The notes under the pieces: generated by a model
Told to the model about the DNA's origin: nothing
Database searches by the model: none
The model's input: only the letters and a program-made list of their open reading frames with translations
NCBI GenBank assembly: GCA_002205965.3
Contig: NADL03000512.1
Location: 1,488,001 to 1,552,000 of the forward strand
Length of the DNA stretch: 64,000 nt
Direction: 5' to 3'
Source of the DNA: Kappaphycus alvarezii
Lineage: Eukaryota; Rhodophyta; Florideophyceae; Gigartinales; Solieriaceae
Part shown: positions 21,231 through 32,300 of the stretch, piece after piece
How positions within the stretch are numbered: position 1 is the stretch's first letter
How the letters are laid out: every line of letters begins with the position of its first letter
Made by a program: the position numbers and the translations under genes

Positions 21231-21839
21231 ATGAACAAACTTCGCCCCTCTGTCCCTATTTCCAAAAACCGCCCTTCCCGTCCCATCAATGGCCTTCGTC
21301 TCGCCGCCTACGGGCCAACCGATGCCGACGACTACATCCGGCGGCAAACAAAGAAGCAAATCATCGAGTTCGTTCGCCGCCTCTTCATAGAAGAAGAAGC
21401 GAGGGAGGTAAGTCAGGGAGAGGCTGAGAAGGTCGAGGAGGAGAGCTGGGAGTCCTTCGAGGAATGGTTAGCCCCTGAGCTAGTGTATGAGGCTCAGGAG
21501 GAGGAGGAGGAGGAGGAGGAGGAGGAGGAGGAAGATGAGGAGGAGGAAGATGATGAGGAGGATGAGGAGGAGGAAGAGGAGGAAGAGGAGGAAGAGGAGG
21601 AAGAGGAGGATGAGGGAACAGGGGGCATGGAAAGTGTTGGACTGGTGGGGCCTGGAATGGAGAGTATGGATCAAGTTGTGCCCACGATGGAACCGGATGG
21701 AGATATCTTTAGTAGTCTAGATATCTCCCAGGGGGGAATAGAGAGCTGTGAGCCATTCGCAGATATTTGTGGGGACTGCTTGGACAGCATGGATATTTTA
21801 GAGGAGTTGTTTGGATCTGATTTAGAGAATGGGAAATAA
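21231..21839 (+). CDS. LTR-encoded acidic protein, subfamily 1, intact
   Basis: 202 codons, entirely inside a solo LTR. Residues 1-60 are conserved between subfamilies and contain GPTDADDYIRR and a helix FVRRLFIEEEA. Residues about 84-126 are an almost unbroken Glu/Asp tract. The C-terminal ~70 residues are conserved: MEPDGDIFSSLDIS, FADICGDCLDSMD and ILEELFGSDLE. The alternation of acidic and bulky hydrophobic residues at the end resembles acidic transcription-activation domains, but that is only inference. I know of no characterised family with this architecture. The intact frame in a solo LTR, with its own TATA, suggests it can be expressed independently. Confidence 0.7.
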   Translation: MNKLRPSVPISKNRPSRPINGLRLAAYGPTDADDYIRRQTKKQIIEFVRRLFIEEEAREVSQGEAEKVEEESWESFEEWLAPELVYEAQEEEEEEEEEEEEDEEEEDDEEDEEEEEEEEEEEEEEEDEGTGGMESVGLVGPGMESMDQVVPTMEPDGDIFSSLDISQGGIESCEPFADICGDCLDSMDILEELFGSDLENGK

Positions 21840-21964
21840 GAGGACCAAATTAATTGTTAGTTTCTTAAGTATCTTTTGCTTAGAGTATATTGTCCACACA
21901 AAGTATTTTTATGCATTTCTTGGTATCTTCTGTAGTTTTGTTCGGACTTTAGGGGTAGCCAAAA

Positions 21965-21975
21965 GTCTATATAAG
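21965..21975 (+). promoter_or_regulatory. second TATA-like box of the LTR
   Basis: TCTATATAAGC lies ~130 bp downstream of the ORF stop. It is conserved in all LTR copies of both subfamilies and is the likely promoter of the genomic transcript in complete elements. Confidence 0.5.
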
Positions 21976-22439
21976 CTGAGTAAACTGCTTCCTCATGGAG
22001 AGGTCAAGCAAGTTGACAGACAAATTCAAGCCAAGTCCCGAGTAGTAGGAAGTTAAGAGTCAACTTCAGACCCAAGAAAACTTTTTCTTACGCTAGTCGC
22101 AGAGCGTCGGTGGTAGACCCTGCCCCTTTTATACTTGCTTTTAGCTTTCTCAACTTTCTTCTATATACACTCCCTTTTGTTCGTTCAAAAATACCACGGT
22201 AGCACTTTTGTCGCTCGCAACACCTTCTTCTCAGGGTAATTGGTTCTGAAGATCTCTTCCCCCGCCGATTTACCCCTATCACAGCTCCTCGATTTTTAGG
22301 ATGAGAGGGTGCAACACTAGATCAAATATAAGACCCCCCTGTTGTGTGCCGGAGACGCTTCAAATGATGCGGCGGACAATTCACAGAAATGCAGGTTTAT
22401 TGTCGAAGCGGTACGAGACCTAAGGAAAAAGGGGGAATA

Positions 22440-22546
22440 CGGGGGTTCATTTACTGCAACAGATGAGCTGGCTGATACCCAGTCAACTTGGATGGTGGTA
22501 GTGTGCATATAAGTGAGAGTTTGCCGCAGGTGCTGATGGCACTTGG
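22440..22546 (-). repeat. non-LTR 3' tail (lineage-1 type)
   Basis: Reverse complement of the tail at 47.14-47.24 kb. Plus-strand landmarks are GGGGGTTCATTTACTGCAAC, GAGCTGGCTGATACCCAGTC and CAGGTGCTGATGGCACTT. Confidence 0.65.
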
Positions 22547-22600
22547 GGTAGATCGGATATATCTTCCAAGAGTAAAACACCCAAACGTTCCCCCCATCTA
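22547..22600 (+). repeat. non-LTR 3' tail end
   Basis: TAGATCGGATATATCTTCC then GAGTAAAACACCCAAAC and a C-rich end. It is the last ~50 bp of the 122-bp tail defined at 26,563-26,684. No clear target duplication was seen. Confidence 0.65.
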
Positions 22601-22629
22601 CCAGCATGATCATCCTCGAAATACAAGAA

Positions 22630-24335
22630 CTCTTGAGTTCAGAGGAAGGGAAAGACGGAGATTTGGCAAAGTTGTTACTCGAACTTTAATAACACGACGA
22701 CGGATACATTATCGGGCGCAACCAGCAACTTGTCAAAGCCATCGATTTTCTTCGCTCCGTGGATGCTGAAAGCCGAAGACTGCACTTTTCGCTGCCGAAG
22801 TGCACTGTCTGGTGGCCTACGGCCCCTCTAGGGTCAGTACAGAGTCTCCACCCTGACGAGATTAAGCGAGAGAGCAGCGAGGGTACTTCTGCCCAGAACG
22901 CCCTCGTCTGTACTGAGGAATACGCCACGCGGTCCTTTACAAAACCTGTCTCGCCTCTCAGATCGTTTCTCCAGACCATTGCTGACCTTGAGAATAGGCA
23001 AGTTGCGTTCCAGCTACTGCGTAAGTGTTTCGGCGTCTACAAAATGGGCTATTTATTGCGCGTAATGCCCCCGTCCTGCACCGGAGAAGGTGCGGAAGAG
23101 TTCAGCCGGAATTTGCGAGGACTATGTTCGAACATTGGCCGGGGGAGTACTGGACTCTGATTTATTCCGAGAACTCAAGTTACCAATCAAACCTAAAGAC
23201 GCGAAAAATACCATTTCTTGGGATCAGGCTCATCTCCGCGATCAACATCGCGGCTGCGGCATTCTTGGCATCTAGCTCATCCTCTAACAAGCTTTGCAAG
23301 ACCTTGTTCCTAGCTCCTATTGAGGAACCGGGGAAGCAGCTGTAGACAATCATCGGAGGTTTCGACCACTTGCGAACCATGTAAGATTATCCCGTTCCCT
23401 GTAATTTGCTCACAAAAAAACCATCGCAAAAGACGTTGACGGATGCAATCCATTTGGCAGTACAAGAACGAGTTCCTTTTGGTGATTGCAGGAAGCAGGC
23501 GTTTCGCGCTTCTATGGCCCTCCCGGGTGCTAAGGAATGGGTATACTGTCCCCCATGCCCCGGACTCCAGGGACAAGCATTGAACCTCGAGAATTCTCGG
23601 TTTGGCTTCAATACTACTGCCAAGTCCCAGTTTTTCACCCTGTCAATCTATGTCCGAGAAAGAATTGCCCAGAAACACTCAATGTACACGGCGATCATCT
23701 CATGCGCTGCTTGCATGGAGCCCACTGGATCAACCGACATGATCGCCAAGTCACCCTTCTCGCAAAAGACCTCGCAACAGCTGCTCGTCATCCTGTCGTT
23801 GAGCCCCGCCATAGTCTCCATCGCACCAGACCGAACATCCAAGCAATGGGAGGCAGCGGAGGGACCGACTTTTTTGATGTCACCTTAGTGAATCCCCGCG
23901 CTCCCGCCAACAGGAGAGTGAGTGCCTTCAACCCGATGTCCTCTCTGAATGCGGCGCGAAATGCGAAGCAGAGAAGATATCAATCTTTTATCGCGACCTC
24001 CACAAGAGGTAAGCTCGTGCATGTACCAATCTCCACTCTCGGAGTTTAGCACCCGGATGCATGCGCAGTGGTAAATGATTTGGCAAGGAACGTGGCCGTG
24101 AGAGCAGTGGAGATGTACGGAAAGGTTCGGGGGTTTTGACGCAACGGCATACTGTAGCAGACCTCCTGTCCAATGCGGCCGGCTGGATAGCTAGCCTTAA
24201 GGTGGCCTTTTATGGAGCGTAGTTCCTCCCGCATTACTGTGTCGGCATACCTTTTTGAGTCGATTTGGGTTGTCTGGAAAACTTTAGGATAGATCGAATA
24301 TATCTTCCAAGAGTAAAACACCGTAACCTTTTCCA
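22630..24335 (+). pseudogene. lineage-1 non-LTR element, 5'-truncated, with RT active-site trace
   Basis: Begins just before the RT active site (HDDGYIIG, 22,692-22,712, preceded by two stops). It runs through LHFSLPKCTVWWPTAPLG, the block AFQLLRKCFGVYKMGYLLR and a Cys/His cluster (YCPPCPGL, CPRKNCPETL, GDHLMRC, NRHDRQV). The REL opening GGSGGTDFFDVTLVNP lies at about 23,850-23,900, followed by KQRRYQSFI and VPISTLGV. Pieces lie in at least four frames. Unlike the copy at 16.4-19.1 kb it keeps the palm end, so the two copies complement each other for comparison. A ~120-bp tail follows to 24,335. Confidence 0.75.
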
Positions 24336-24787
24336 TCTGCGGGCTGAACACAGTCGCCTCTACCTTAACAGGGGGATTCCACCAGTAAATAGAGGGTAGG
24401 CCAGCTAGCTGGGAAACAGAATGTAAACGTGCCTCACTAGAACTACAAACTTGGCACATAAGACGAGAGTGTACTTGATTCTGCGGGAAATCCAGCCACC
24501 TTCGAGCCATCCCTTTCCCTGTCCTTCTGGAAACTCCCTTCAACTCCCCCTTCTCCCTTGACAGGGACCCGAATAAATTTCTTTCCGTGTTATAGTTCTT
24601 AAAGCTCGAACATTTAAATGTACTCACAGTATATCATCTCCAGATTTATCATCCAGAAAACTCGTAGAAACCTCAACCTTTGCACCACTCGCACTGAACC
24701 AACCCCATTCACCATTATTCGGAATCGCGCAAAGTCTGCATTGATGCACTTGGATGAAAGAAAAAGGACATGGCAACTTTCGAAAGG
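24336..24787. other. no recognisable gene
   Basis: Minus-strand frames (24,046-24,627) run across the tail and are shadows. Nothing else was identified. Confidence 0.4.
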
Positions 24788-24965
24788 GGAATCACGGGGG
24801 TTTCATTTACTGTAACGAATAAGCTGGCTGATACCCAGTCTACTTGAATGGTAGTGTGCACGTACGTAAAATTTTGCGACAGGCGCTGATGTCACTTCAA
24901 TCTGCCAACAAATCCCCTAATCCTTGTGCCCACCCCACTCTACCAACAAGTAGAGGGGAGCCATT
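24788..24965 (-). repeat. non-LTR 3' tail (lineage-1 type)
   Basis: Plus-strand landmarks GGGGGTTTCATTTACTGTAA, ATAAGCTGGCTGATACCCAG, TTTTGCGACAGGCGCTGATG and CTACCAACAAGTAGAGGGGA mark a reversed 3' tail that continues into the last codons of a REL domain. Confidence 0.65.
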
Positions 24966-25480
24966 TTTGAAATGCTTAAGATAATAATGGTAGAAACATG
25001 TGTTGGAAATTATCTTTTCATGAATTCCAACTTGGAACTCACGAAAAGCGCCTAGGTATTGTTTAGGTGAAAGTATTATTGCTGGGAAGGATTTGTGGTG
25101 TGTATGATCGTGCAGAACAGGTTCAAGGGTTTCTTCCTGTAAACAGTCTCCTTAGATCACTGGCTTAGCTTCATAGTTACATAACTTGACCAAAGTAGCA
25201 CCATCTTTGTATGAGTTATTGCGTTTGCCGTAACGCTAAAGTCATGCCGTCTAGCTGGCCTCTCGCCAGTTTCTAATGCAGTAGGATTGAGAGAGGAATC
25301 TTTATTAAAGGAGGAAAGGGGTCAATCCGGAGTAGCCAGAGCAAGGGATCTAGAAGTTACGGCGTGTGCCTTGAGCTGTAGGTTGAGGGACGAGATTGAA
25401 GTGAGGAGGCGGAGATATTCAGTAGTCGAACCCGTACCACGGCGACGAGCGAAGTGGGAGCTAGGAAGGGGAGCAATATT
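24966..25480. other. no recognisable gene
   Basis: The sequence is AT-rich, then mixed. A 106-codon plus frame (25,287-25,607) and an 86-codon minus frame overlap, and neither is recognised. Confidence 0.4.
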
Positions 25481-25483
25481 GGC

Positions 25484-25530
25484 AATGGGGAGGTTTGGGT
25501 TTATTTTGCTGGAAGATATGTTCAACTCGA
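25484..25530 (-). repeat. non-LTR terminal signature, reversed
   Basis: The minus strand reads CATATCTTCCAGCAAAATAA then ACCCAAACCTCCCC, a diverged end of the 122-bp tail. Confidence 0.5.
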
Positions 25531-25885
25531 TTGACAAGTTGCCCAGGAGGCACCAACTATGCGGGTGGGGTGAACATTTCATTTACTCCCGACGAAGAGC
25601 CGTCTAGGGCTATGTTGTCGGGGAAAACTAAGATGGTAACTGTAGAGATATCGGTGCAGGGTTCGGGTGTAATTCTTGAGATCGGTCGGGTCCACGCGCA
25701 GGCCCAAAAAAGATCCAGTGGGAAAAAAACAGGCCTTGAACTCGAAACCGATCCTTCTCGTCTAGTGCTTTTCTTCGCGGAATTCTAAGAGTGTTAGGTA
25801 GTCCTTGTCCGAAAGGCAGTGTTTGAGCTTGTATTTGATCTTGTCCGTTCTTGTTTTGCTTGAGTTAGTGCTTCTGCGTTCGTGA

Positions 25886-27184
25886 ATGAGTTTTACGCCT
25901 TCCACTCAACCTCCGGGACTCGCCGCTAGCTTCGATCAGAAGAGGAGGGAAGCGTTCCACCGATTGCAGCTGCCCTGTCCAGAGCGAGCCTGGCTCCAAG
26001 CCTCTCTCCCCTTCTCAATGGGCGGTCTAGGTCTCCTGCAAACTTCAGACACTACCGAGGCTGCATACGCAGCATCTGTAATTGATTCTTTTGGACTTAT
26101 CTCCGACCTGCTTACTCTTTCCCAGGACCGCCACTTGGAAGAGATCCCTCGGTCTGCCATCTCGCTCTTATCCTCCCGCCACCCGCAGCTGTCTTCGTCG
26201 CTTACAGCTACGGCTCTTTTCGAGCGTTGTTCATCGCCCATCCCCGGCGAAAGGCTCCAGTCTGCGATCACAACTGAACTCATGCTATCGAAGTCCGATA
26301 GGTTGTTCTCGTCCGCGGCAGCCCACGACCGAGCACGGCTCCTCTCCGTGCGCACATCCTCCGCCTCATCTGTTTTCTCTTCGCTTCCTCACCCCCACCG
26401 CGGTACGCACATGTCCTCTTCTGCGTGGAAAGTCGCTCTGGCTCTACGTCTCGGCATCGCGCTATTCCCTGGATCTACTCGCTGTCCGGTCTGCTCCCGC
26501 CGCTCGGCCGACATCGCACCCGTCTTAGATCCAAGTGGTCAACACGCGTTGACCTGCAAATAAGAGCGTAGTTCCTTCCCCATTACGGTGTCGGTATACC
26601 CTTTTTGAGTCGATTGTAGTTGTCTGGAAAACCATGGGATAGATCGGATATACCTTACAAGAGTAAAACACCTAAACGTTTCCCACCTGCAAATACGAAG
26701 ACGGAATGACTCGTCATCACATCCTCCGCAACGTTCTTGCCCGCTACTGCAAGGAAGTTGGGATCGTCGCCCTCGTCGAACATCCGCTCCTCTACCAGGT
26801 TCCCAACTCGTCTGGGCATTCGGAGCCCCCGTGCTACGAATGGACATTTACATACCCGCTGCATACGGACTTCACAGTACCGATATCGTCGTCGACGTTA
26901 CTGTTGCCCACCCCTCCGCACGCCGCCACATTTCGCCAATTACGGTTAGTGCAGGCGCTGCCGCAACACTCGCAGAGCGCGAGAAACATCGTCATTACGG
27001 CACTTACTGCAACCAAGACGATATCCTCCTCTCCCCCGTCAGGATTGATATCTATGGCGCCTTGGGCAACGACGGCAAGGGGTTTTTCCGCCGCCTTGCT
27101 TCATTCGCTCCTTACCGTCGCGGTTCTTCCCCTCAACAGGAGCTGCGCGACTTCGTTACCGGTTTGCGTTTAGAGTCCAAATAA
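25886..27184 (+). pseudogene. lineage-2 non-LTR RT C-terminus and REL domain, interrupted by a tail insertion
   Basis: The first frame (25,886-26,563) contains ERAWLQASLPFSMGGLGL, EAAYAASV, ALALRLGIALF, then CPVCSRRS and DPSGQHALTCK. These are the thumb/connection and zinc cluster of a distinct RT lineage. The frame is broken by a 122-bp insert (26,563-26,684). Beyond it, YEDGMTRHHILRNVLARYC resumes in the same frame and, after one frame change near 26,820, gives STDIVVDVTVAHPSA, AEREKHRHYGTY and LSPVRIDIYGALG. That is a PD-(D/E)XK-type arrangement: Asp in VVDV, Glu/Lys in EREKH. It ends at 27,184. Without the insert and the frameshift the C-terminal half would be continuous, so this copy is comparatively young. 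The RT palm is not present upstream. Confidence 0.75.
26563..26684 (+). mobile_element. 122-bp non-LTR tail insertion with 11-bp target duplication
   Basis: Flanked by ACCTGCAAATA at 26,552-26,562 and at 26,685-26,695. It starts AGAGCGTAGTTCCTTCCCC and ends GAGTAAAACACCTAAAC then GTTTCCC. The same unit follows REL coding sequence at 24,215-24,335, so it is a 3' untranslated tail retroposed on its own. It interrupts the RT/REL frame between HALTCK and YEDG. Confidence 0.9.
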
Positions 27185-27199
27185 TGCAGGCGCGACAGG

Positions 27200-27675
27200 T
27201 TTCTACCCGCCGCCCGCATGCACTGGACAACAGTAGACCAGAGGCTCCTCAAAACAGGCGAATATGGGAGTCTAGGGGCTACTTTTTATATTTTGCTAGG
27301 AATTTAGTACCAATTTGTGCGTTTTAGAAAATTGCGAATCTGTGTATAAAGGCTGGTCGACTGGGGTGTGAGCCTCGACCGACATCAGCAACAACGACCC
27401 CACCCAAACACCACCATCCCAAACCCAAAACACTTAAACCCAAAACATCCAAAACCAACACCACCATCCCCAAACCCAACATCACAAACACCACATGCCT
27501 TGTCCTGTCTTCTGTCCTCAACGCAGTGGCGTCCCTTTTCTCTTTGAACATACGGTGTGCATACCGAAGTTCAAGAGGGTAATACCCATTATACTGCTGG
27601 TGTCCCTTGTCTCTTTGGACTTTCGTTGCTTAGCTCGAAGTTCCAGTGGGCAATACCCTCAGTGACTGCTAAAAT
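27200..27675. repeat. AC-rich low-complexity tract and flanks
   Basis: 27,384-27,495 consists of CCCAAAC, CACCACC and AACACCA words without a fixed period. Two similar segments (ACGCAGTGGCGTCCCTTTTC and CTGCTGGTGTCCCTTGTCTC) suggest a small local duplication around 27,520-27,665. There is no gene. Confidence 0.5.
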
Positions 27676-27812
27676 TTAAACCCTGAAAAAAACAAAGAAA
27701 ACAAAGAAAACAAAAACAAAAACCAAAAACCAAAAACCAAAACAAATACAAAGAAAAAGAGAAAAAGAGAAAAAGAAAGAGAAAAAAGAGAAAAAAAAGA
27801 AAGAAAAAAATT
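27676..27812. repeat. A-rich purine tract
   Basis: About 135 bp of AAAC, AAAAACC, GAAAAAGA and AAAGAAAG words, almost pure purine in its second half. Long Phe/Leu frames on the minus strand are artefacts of this tract. Confidence 0.85.
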
Positions 27813-28060
27813 AGGAGCCCTCGAATAGAGGTGCGAAAAGAAATTAGAACCCCTTCCAGTGCCAAACAAAAAAGCACTATTAATATTTAAGCTGCGCAAC
27901 ACATTTGGTAAACTCAATCGCCTGGACCAACAGCGGAGTCACTCGGAATCACGTCTCGTTCATCAACCAAAAACTATCTCAATCTTCACTTTGAACGGAT
28001 CGTCCTACAATCTTCCTGCACCAATTATTTGATTCGTTTTGGAATATAGGCTAACCTTTT

Positions 28061-28095
28061 TTTCAATCATTAAAACACCGCAATTTTCCCCCGTT
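28061..28095 (+). repeat. non-LTR terminal signature
   Basis: ATCATTAAAACACCGCAATT followed by TTCCCCC. It matches 2,831 and 47,676. Confidence 0.5.
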
Positions 28096-28099
28096 CCTA

Positions 28100-28325
28100 A
28101 ATGCCCCTAAAATTTCACGCGTACCTCTCCATACATACAGTTCCGAACTACCGAAATTTGTAGCAACTGCGCAGTAACTTTGCCTGCTCTGAACCACTAC
28201 AGTAACATGCAAAGCATCTATCTAAAAATAATCGAAAATAAAACTTGCATCCCAGTGCTAGGGCAGCCAGCGCAGCATGCCAAAATAAAATCCAAAATAA
28301 AATTGCCACGCTAAATTTGATTTAC
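28100..28325 (+). repeat. dispersed repeat with CAGCCAGCGCAGCATGCC
   Basis: Homologous to 41,245-41,480. Shared landmarks are AATTTGTAGCAACTG-like, TAAAAATAATCGAAA-like and CAGCCAGCGCAGCATGCC words. Here the CAGCC unit is single; at 41.4 kb it is expanded to four copies. Confidence 0.55.
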
Positions 28326-28649
28326 TTTCATGCGCGCTAGAGCCTCCACAGCCCTCTAGAACAACCCAGATGGTTCTGGATTGTTACAGTGAGGATAATA
28401 TCTGAAGTGATGTAGCATGCCCGAGACATCACGATAGATGTAAACAATCACATCCTCAATGCATTAAAGTAACAGAAAAATTTCCCGCGATAGATATAAG
28501 ACCCTTCAATGGTTATTAAGCCTTGCTTCTAGCCACTGTGATGCAGCTTCCTTACTTCAAACGCATCCAACGGCTGGCTAAAAAGTTCGCGCCGCCCATT
28601 GGAACATAACGTTCCACCGCCACCTCGGTCTCCCAGTCTACACAGTCTT

Positions 28650-29353
28650 GACGACGCCGAACTGTTACAACTGCCAGCAAGCGTTGGGCCTACAGTGATC
28701 ATGCTGCTGACAAATTCCCCTCTGATTTTGGACGCCGACACGGGAATGACGCTATTCGGAACGCGCTCGCCTATCAACTCCTCCGCAAAGCTGGTTTCAG
28801 CACACAGCTCGAGGTTTCTTACACAATCCCAGGCTCCGAACTTCCGCCTGAAGACATTTCTATGCAACCTCCCGCCTCCACCGCTGGCCCTTGCGATACA
28901 TCTGACTTACAACCCATTGCGGATGAAGTATTCATTACGTTGTCGTTTATGTCGGTCGCTGCTGCAAGTGCTACGCGAGAAACCGGGGGCGCGGCTCCCC
29001 AGGCATATCGTAGTAATATTCAGATGCTAGAACACGACCTTTCCAGGCGAATGGTCCCCCCTTCCTTGGACCCTTGCCGTGTTGCACGCAAATCCCGTAA
29101 ATCCCCTAAACAAACTTATTGTCCAGTTCCAAACCTTGACAACCTGAGAGTTGCATGCTATGATACGTTCCGATACCTTGATAATTTTATCGAACGGGCT
29201 GCGAAGAACGGTCACGTTTATCTCACCATCTTTCGCACGCGTATATATAAACGCCTCAGTTGGATCATATGCTCATCGGAAGCGATGGCCATCATTTCGC
29301 GAGCTTTACTGAACATGAAAGATGTGGTTCATCCAGTTAGATATAAACCTTAA
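28650..29353 (+). pseudogene. lineage-3 REL domain, nearly continuous
   Basis: One frame is open from about 28,650 to the stop at 29,353. It contains FGRRHGNDAIRNALAYQLL, RKAGFSTQLE, LPPEDISMQPP, ADEVFITLSF, ATRETGGAAPQAYRSNI and LEHDLS. It ends IYKRLSWIICSSEAMAIISR, then ALLNM. The end matches 46,500-46,642 (YQRISCTLWSSVAMAILSRA). It covers the zinc-cluster exit and the whole REL domain, but no RT precedes it. Several catalytic-type positions look replaced or shifted, and the ATG at 28,862 is internal. Probably a 5'-truncated dead copy. Confidence 0.65.
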
Positions 29354-29380
29354 TAGTCGGTCAATCAGTGTACAATCGAA

Positions 29381-32300
29381 ATGAAACATGAGAAAAATAT
29401 TGTTTTACTTGGACCACCCGGCAAACGTTTAGGTATCAAAATAGCCGGATCCTGCAGCGGGCACCCATCATACGAATGCCATAAAGTTGTTCAGATTACG
29501 GTAGAGTATCTTGCTCAAGCTGTCAGCGAGCTTCAAAGGCAGCTATCAGAGGCTCATAAACATATCTATGCACAGCAAAAACAGCCCAATATTGCTGTTC
29601 AGAAGGTAGAAGCCCTCTAGAATGAGATTTTTCTCGCCAGTACCAGTACAGGTAGCTCTAATGGTCAAGTAAAAGCAAGGAACCCCACTGAGAAGAAAAA
29701 AACTGGGGTCATTCAGCGGAAAAAGGTCTGTTAGGATCTGTTTTGTCAGGCTACCATTAACATTGAAATTTGCTATCTCTCTGGAAATTATCATGAGTGG
29801 TGGGCGGTCTATTCCAATACTGCGGAGGGGCAGGAAATTGGAACATGGAAGAACTAATGGTTGCTCTTCTCATGATCGTCCAAATAAAGGACTACAAAGA
29901 ACCACTGTAGTTTTCCGTGGGACCCATCAAGATACATGATGCAGTCCTGGGAAAGCAATTTTATGGTACACATAAAAAGTATTGAATATGCAAGTAATTA
30001 AGTTTCCTTCAAGCACAAGAATAAAAATTACTCTGTCACTGACAATTAAATATAAAAGCACCCTTTCGTTCCTGCAAACTTAGTAGTTAATGATTTGGAT
30101 AAAAAATGTAGCAATAACCTTTTGATAGTTCTGCCGTTATGCTCAAAGAAGGATATCCCATTTTCTTACCCAGAAGAATATTCAGAGCGCACTGAGAAAC
30201 TATGGAGATTTTCTCCCGGAAAAAATTCCGAAAAGCCTTCCTCCGAAGCGAAAGAATGCTTTTAAGATAGAATTGGAGAATGATGCTAAGCCAAAACAAA
30301 AGCGTCTGTGCATACTTTCAGAAAAAGAGAAAATGTAGCTTCGTATAAAGTAGATGCTGCACTGGAAAGTGACGTAATTATACCAAGAATAATCCCCTGG
30401 GGAGCAGCAATGCTGTTCGTAACGAGAAAAGGAGGATATTTGCGGATAAGTGTGGGTTGCAGAGCTCTTGTTCAGCTTATTGAAAAAACATTTACCTGTT
30501 TCCGCGCACCAATTACGTATCTGATCAGCTCAGTAGAGCCAGATCCTTCTACAAAATGGATCCGAGCATGTGCTACAATGATATCAGACTGGATGAATGT
30601 TCGGTCCCGCTCACTACGTTTTGAACCAGGTACTGAAAATTTTAATTCTTTTTACTACCGCTTGGATTAATCAACGTACCAAAAACCTCTTTTGACCTCA
30701 TGAAAGACATATTCAAAAATTTATTCGATATATTTGTTATCTTTATTTATATGATATCATTATCTTTAGTAAGACTTTGAATGAGGGTTTAGAGCAAATT
30801 GCTGCAGTACCAGAGAATCTTAGGAAGGTGAATCTATTCGCAAAATTGTCAAAGCATGTCTTCGGTGTTAATAAATTTGAGTACTTTGGACAGGTTACAT
30901 GTCAAGAACAAACCTCTGCGAATCCCAAAAGATAAAGGCAATCATGTAATGGCCCTCACAAAATAACAAGCAACGGCTTCAGTCATTCCTAGGACCCTTT
31001 AACTATTGTAGGAGGTTCATTACCGTCCGCGAATTAATTGCTAAACATCTTACTGAGCTGACGAATATTATTTCATTTCTCTAGACATAGTAGCTCAGAA
31101 CGAATCATTCTATACTGCCAAGAAATAGTTATACAGCACTCCAGTCCTTACAACCTTTGACTCTGAACTTCTAACATGTGTCACTATAGATGCCTCTCAA
31201 TATCCAACTAGAGCTTTACTAGAGCATTGAAATACAAACTAATGAAGGGCAGTTTCCATTGTATCTAGAACATTAAGGGATAATGAAAAAATTTAATGCC
31301 GCTCATGACTGAGAGCTCTTGGCCATTGCGGAGTTATTGAAACAGTAGAGAGCATATCTACACAGATAATATTTTACAGTTCACTCTGTAAATTACCCAT
31401 TGCGATACCTCGAGACCTACGATAATCTGTCGCAGAGATAAGCAAGGTGGTTGGAAAGTACAACAAATTTGGATTTCGAAATTATACCCATCTCCGGGAA
31501 ATCAAAAATCATTGCCGATGCCGTCCCAGGAAAACCTCGAATGAACCCTCACCTAACCATCCAAACAGAGAAGTAATCCATGAATTGATGACAAATACAT
31601 TAAAAGAATCTAAAAATTTACCATATATTCTCTTGAGAGTTCTGAGGTAGAAGATCTGACGAAAGATTACAGGATGGATTAAAACCTAAAAGACCATAAG
31701 AAAGGTCCAAAGGCACCTTTCGAAAGAAAAGGGTTCCTTTTAAGATGGCATACAAAGATTGGCGTTAAAGAAGTAAAACTTAAGTTAAGTTTATTACTTG
31801 ACTACCATTCTACTCCAATTACTGAATTTTTCGGAACTTCAAAATCAATCAATACAACATCACCGATTTTTTGGCTGGAAAATATTTCGAATAGATATCC
31901 GTTGCTACTTTATTTTTTTGCTACTGTCAAAGAGGAAAAGCATCCAATCAGAAACTCGCAGGTATTTTACAATCTCTTGATGTACCACAAACGAAATAGA
32001 CGCATATAGCAATGAACTTTATTACACCATTTCCAAGTCCACCGAAAGGAAGCAATGACATTTTTTTGTTGATAGATTACAAAAACTAACCAGAATAATC
32101 CCAAAAAGCCATAACTAATCCTCCTTCAACTGCTAAGCTGTTCAGAGATCACTTGCACAGAAACCACAGAATTTCGGCCAAAAATCATTTGCTATAGGGA
32201 TTTTATTTTAATTGATAAGTTTCGGAAGTGTCAGTTTTTCCTTCAAAGTGCCAATATATACCATTTTAAGCGCAGCAACCACAGAAAGATAGCCCATTTG

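Larger units (their letters stand above)
20772..22281 (+). mobile_element. solo LTR, subfamily 1 (same family as the Ty3 element at 49.4 kb)
   Basis: 1,510 bp starting TGTAATACAAAAAATGGTCC and ending CCCTATCA, collinear with both LTRs of the complete element at 49,366-58,517. Flanking bases CAACT and CAGCT (22,282-22,286) agree at four of five positions, which suggests a slightly mutated 5-bp target duplication. No internal region is attached, so it probably arose by LTR-LTR recombination. It carries an intact acidic ORF. Confidence 0.9.

Noticed and set aside
21480-21674. Leucine/serine-rich minus-strand frames over the GAG/GAT tracts (also at 50,006-50,289 and 57,618-57,910)
   Set aside because: They are antisense readings of the acidic codon repeat in the LTR ORF.
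26563-26684. MITE with terminal inverted repeats
   Set aside because: The two ends are not inverted repeats, the duplication is 11 bp, and the unit follows coding sequence elsewhere, so it is a retroposed 3' tail.
27659-27917. Phe/Leu-rich minus-strand frames resembling a membrane protein
   Set aside because: Direct consequence of an A-rich purine tract; no conserved features.
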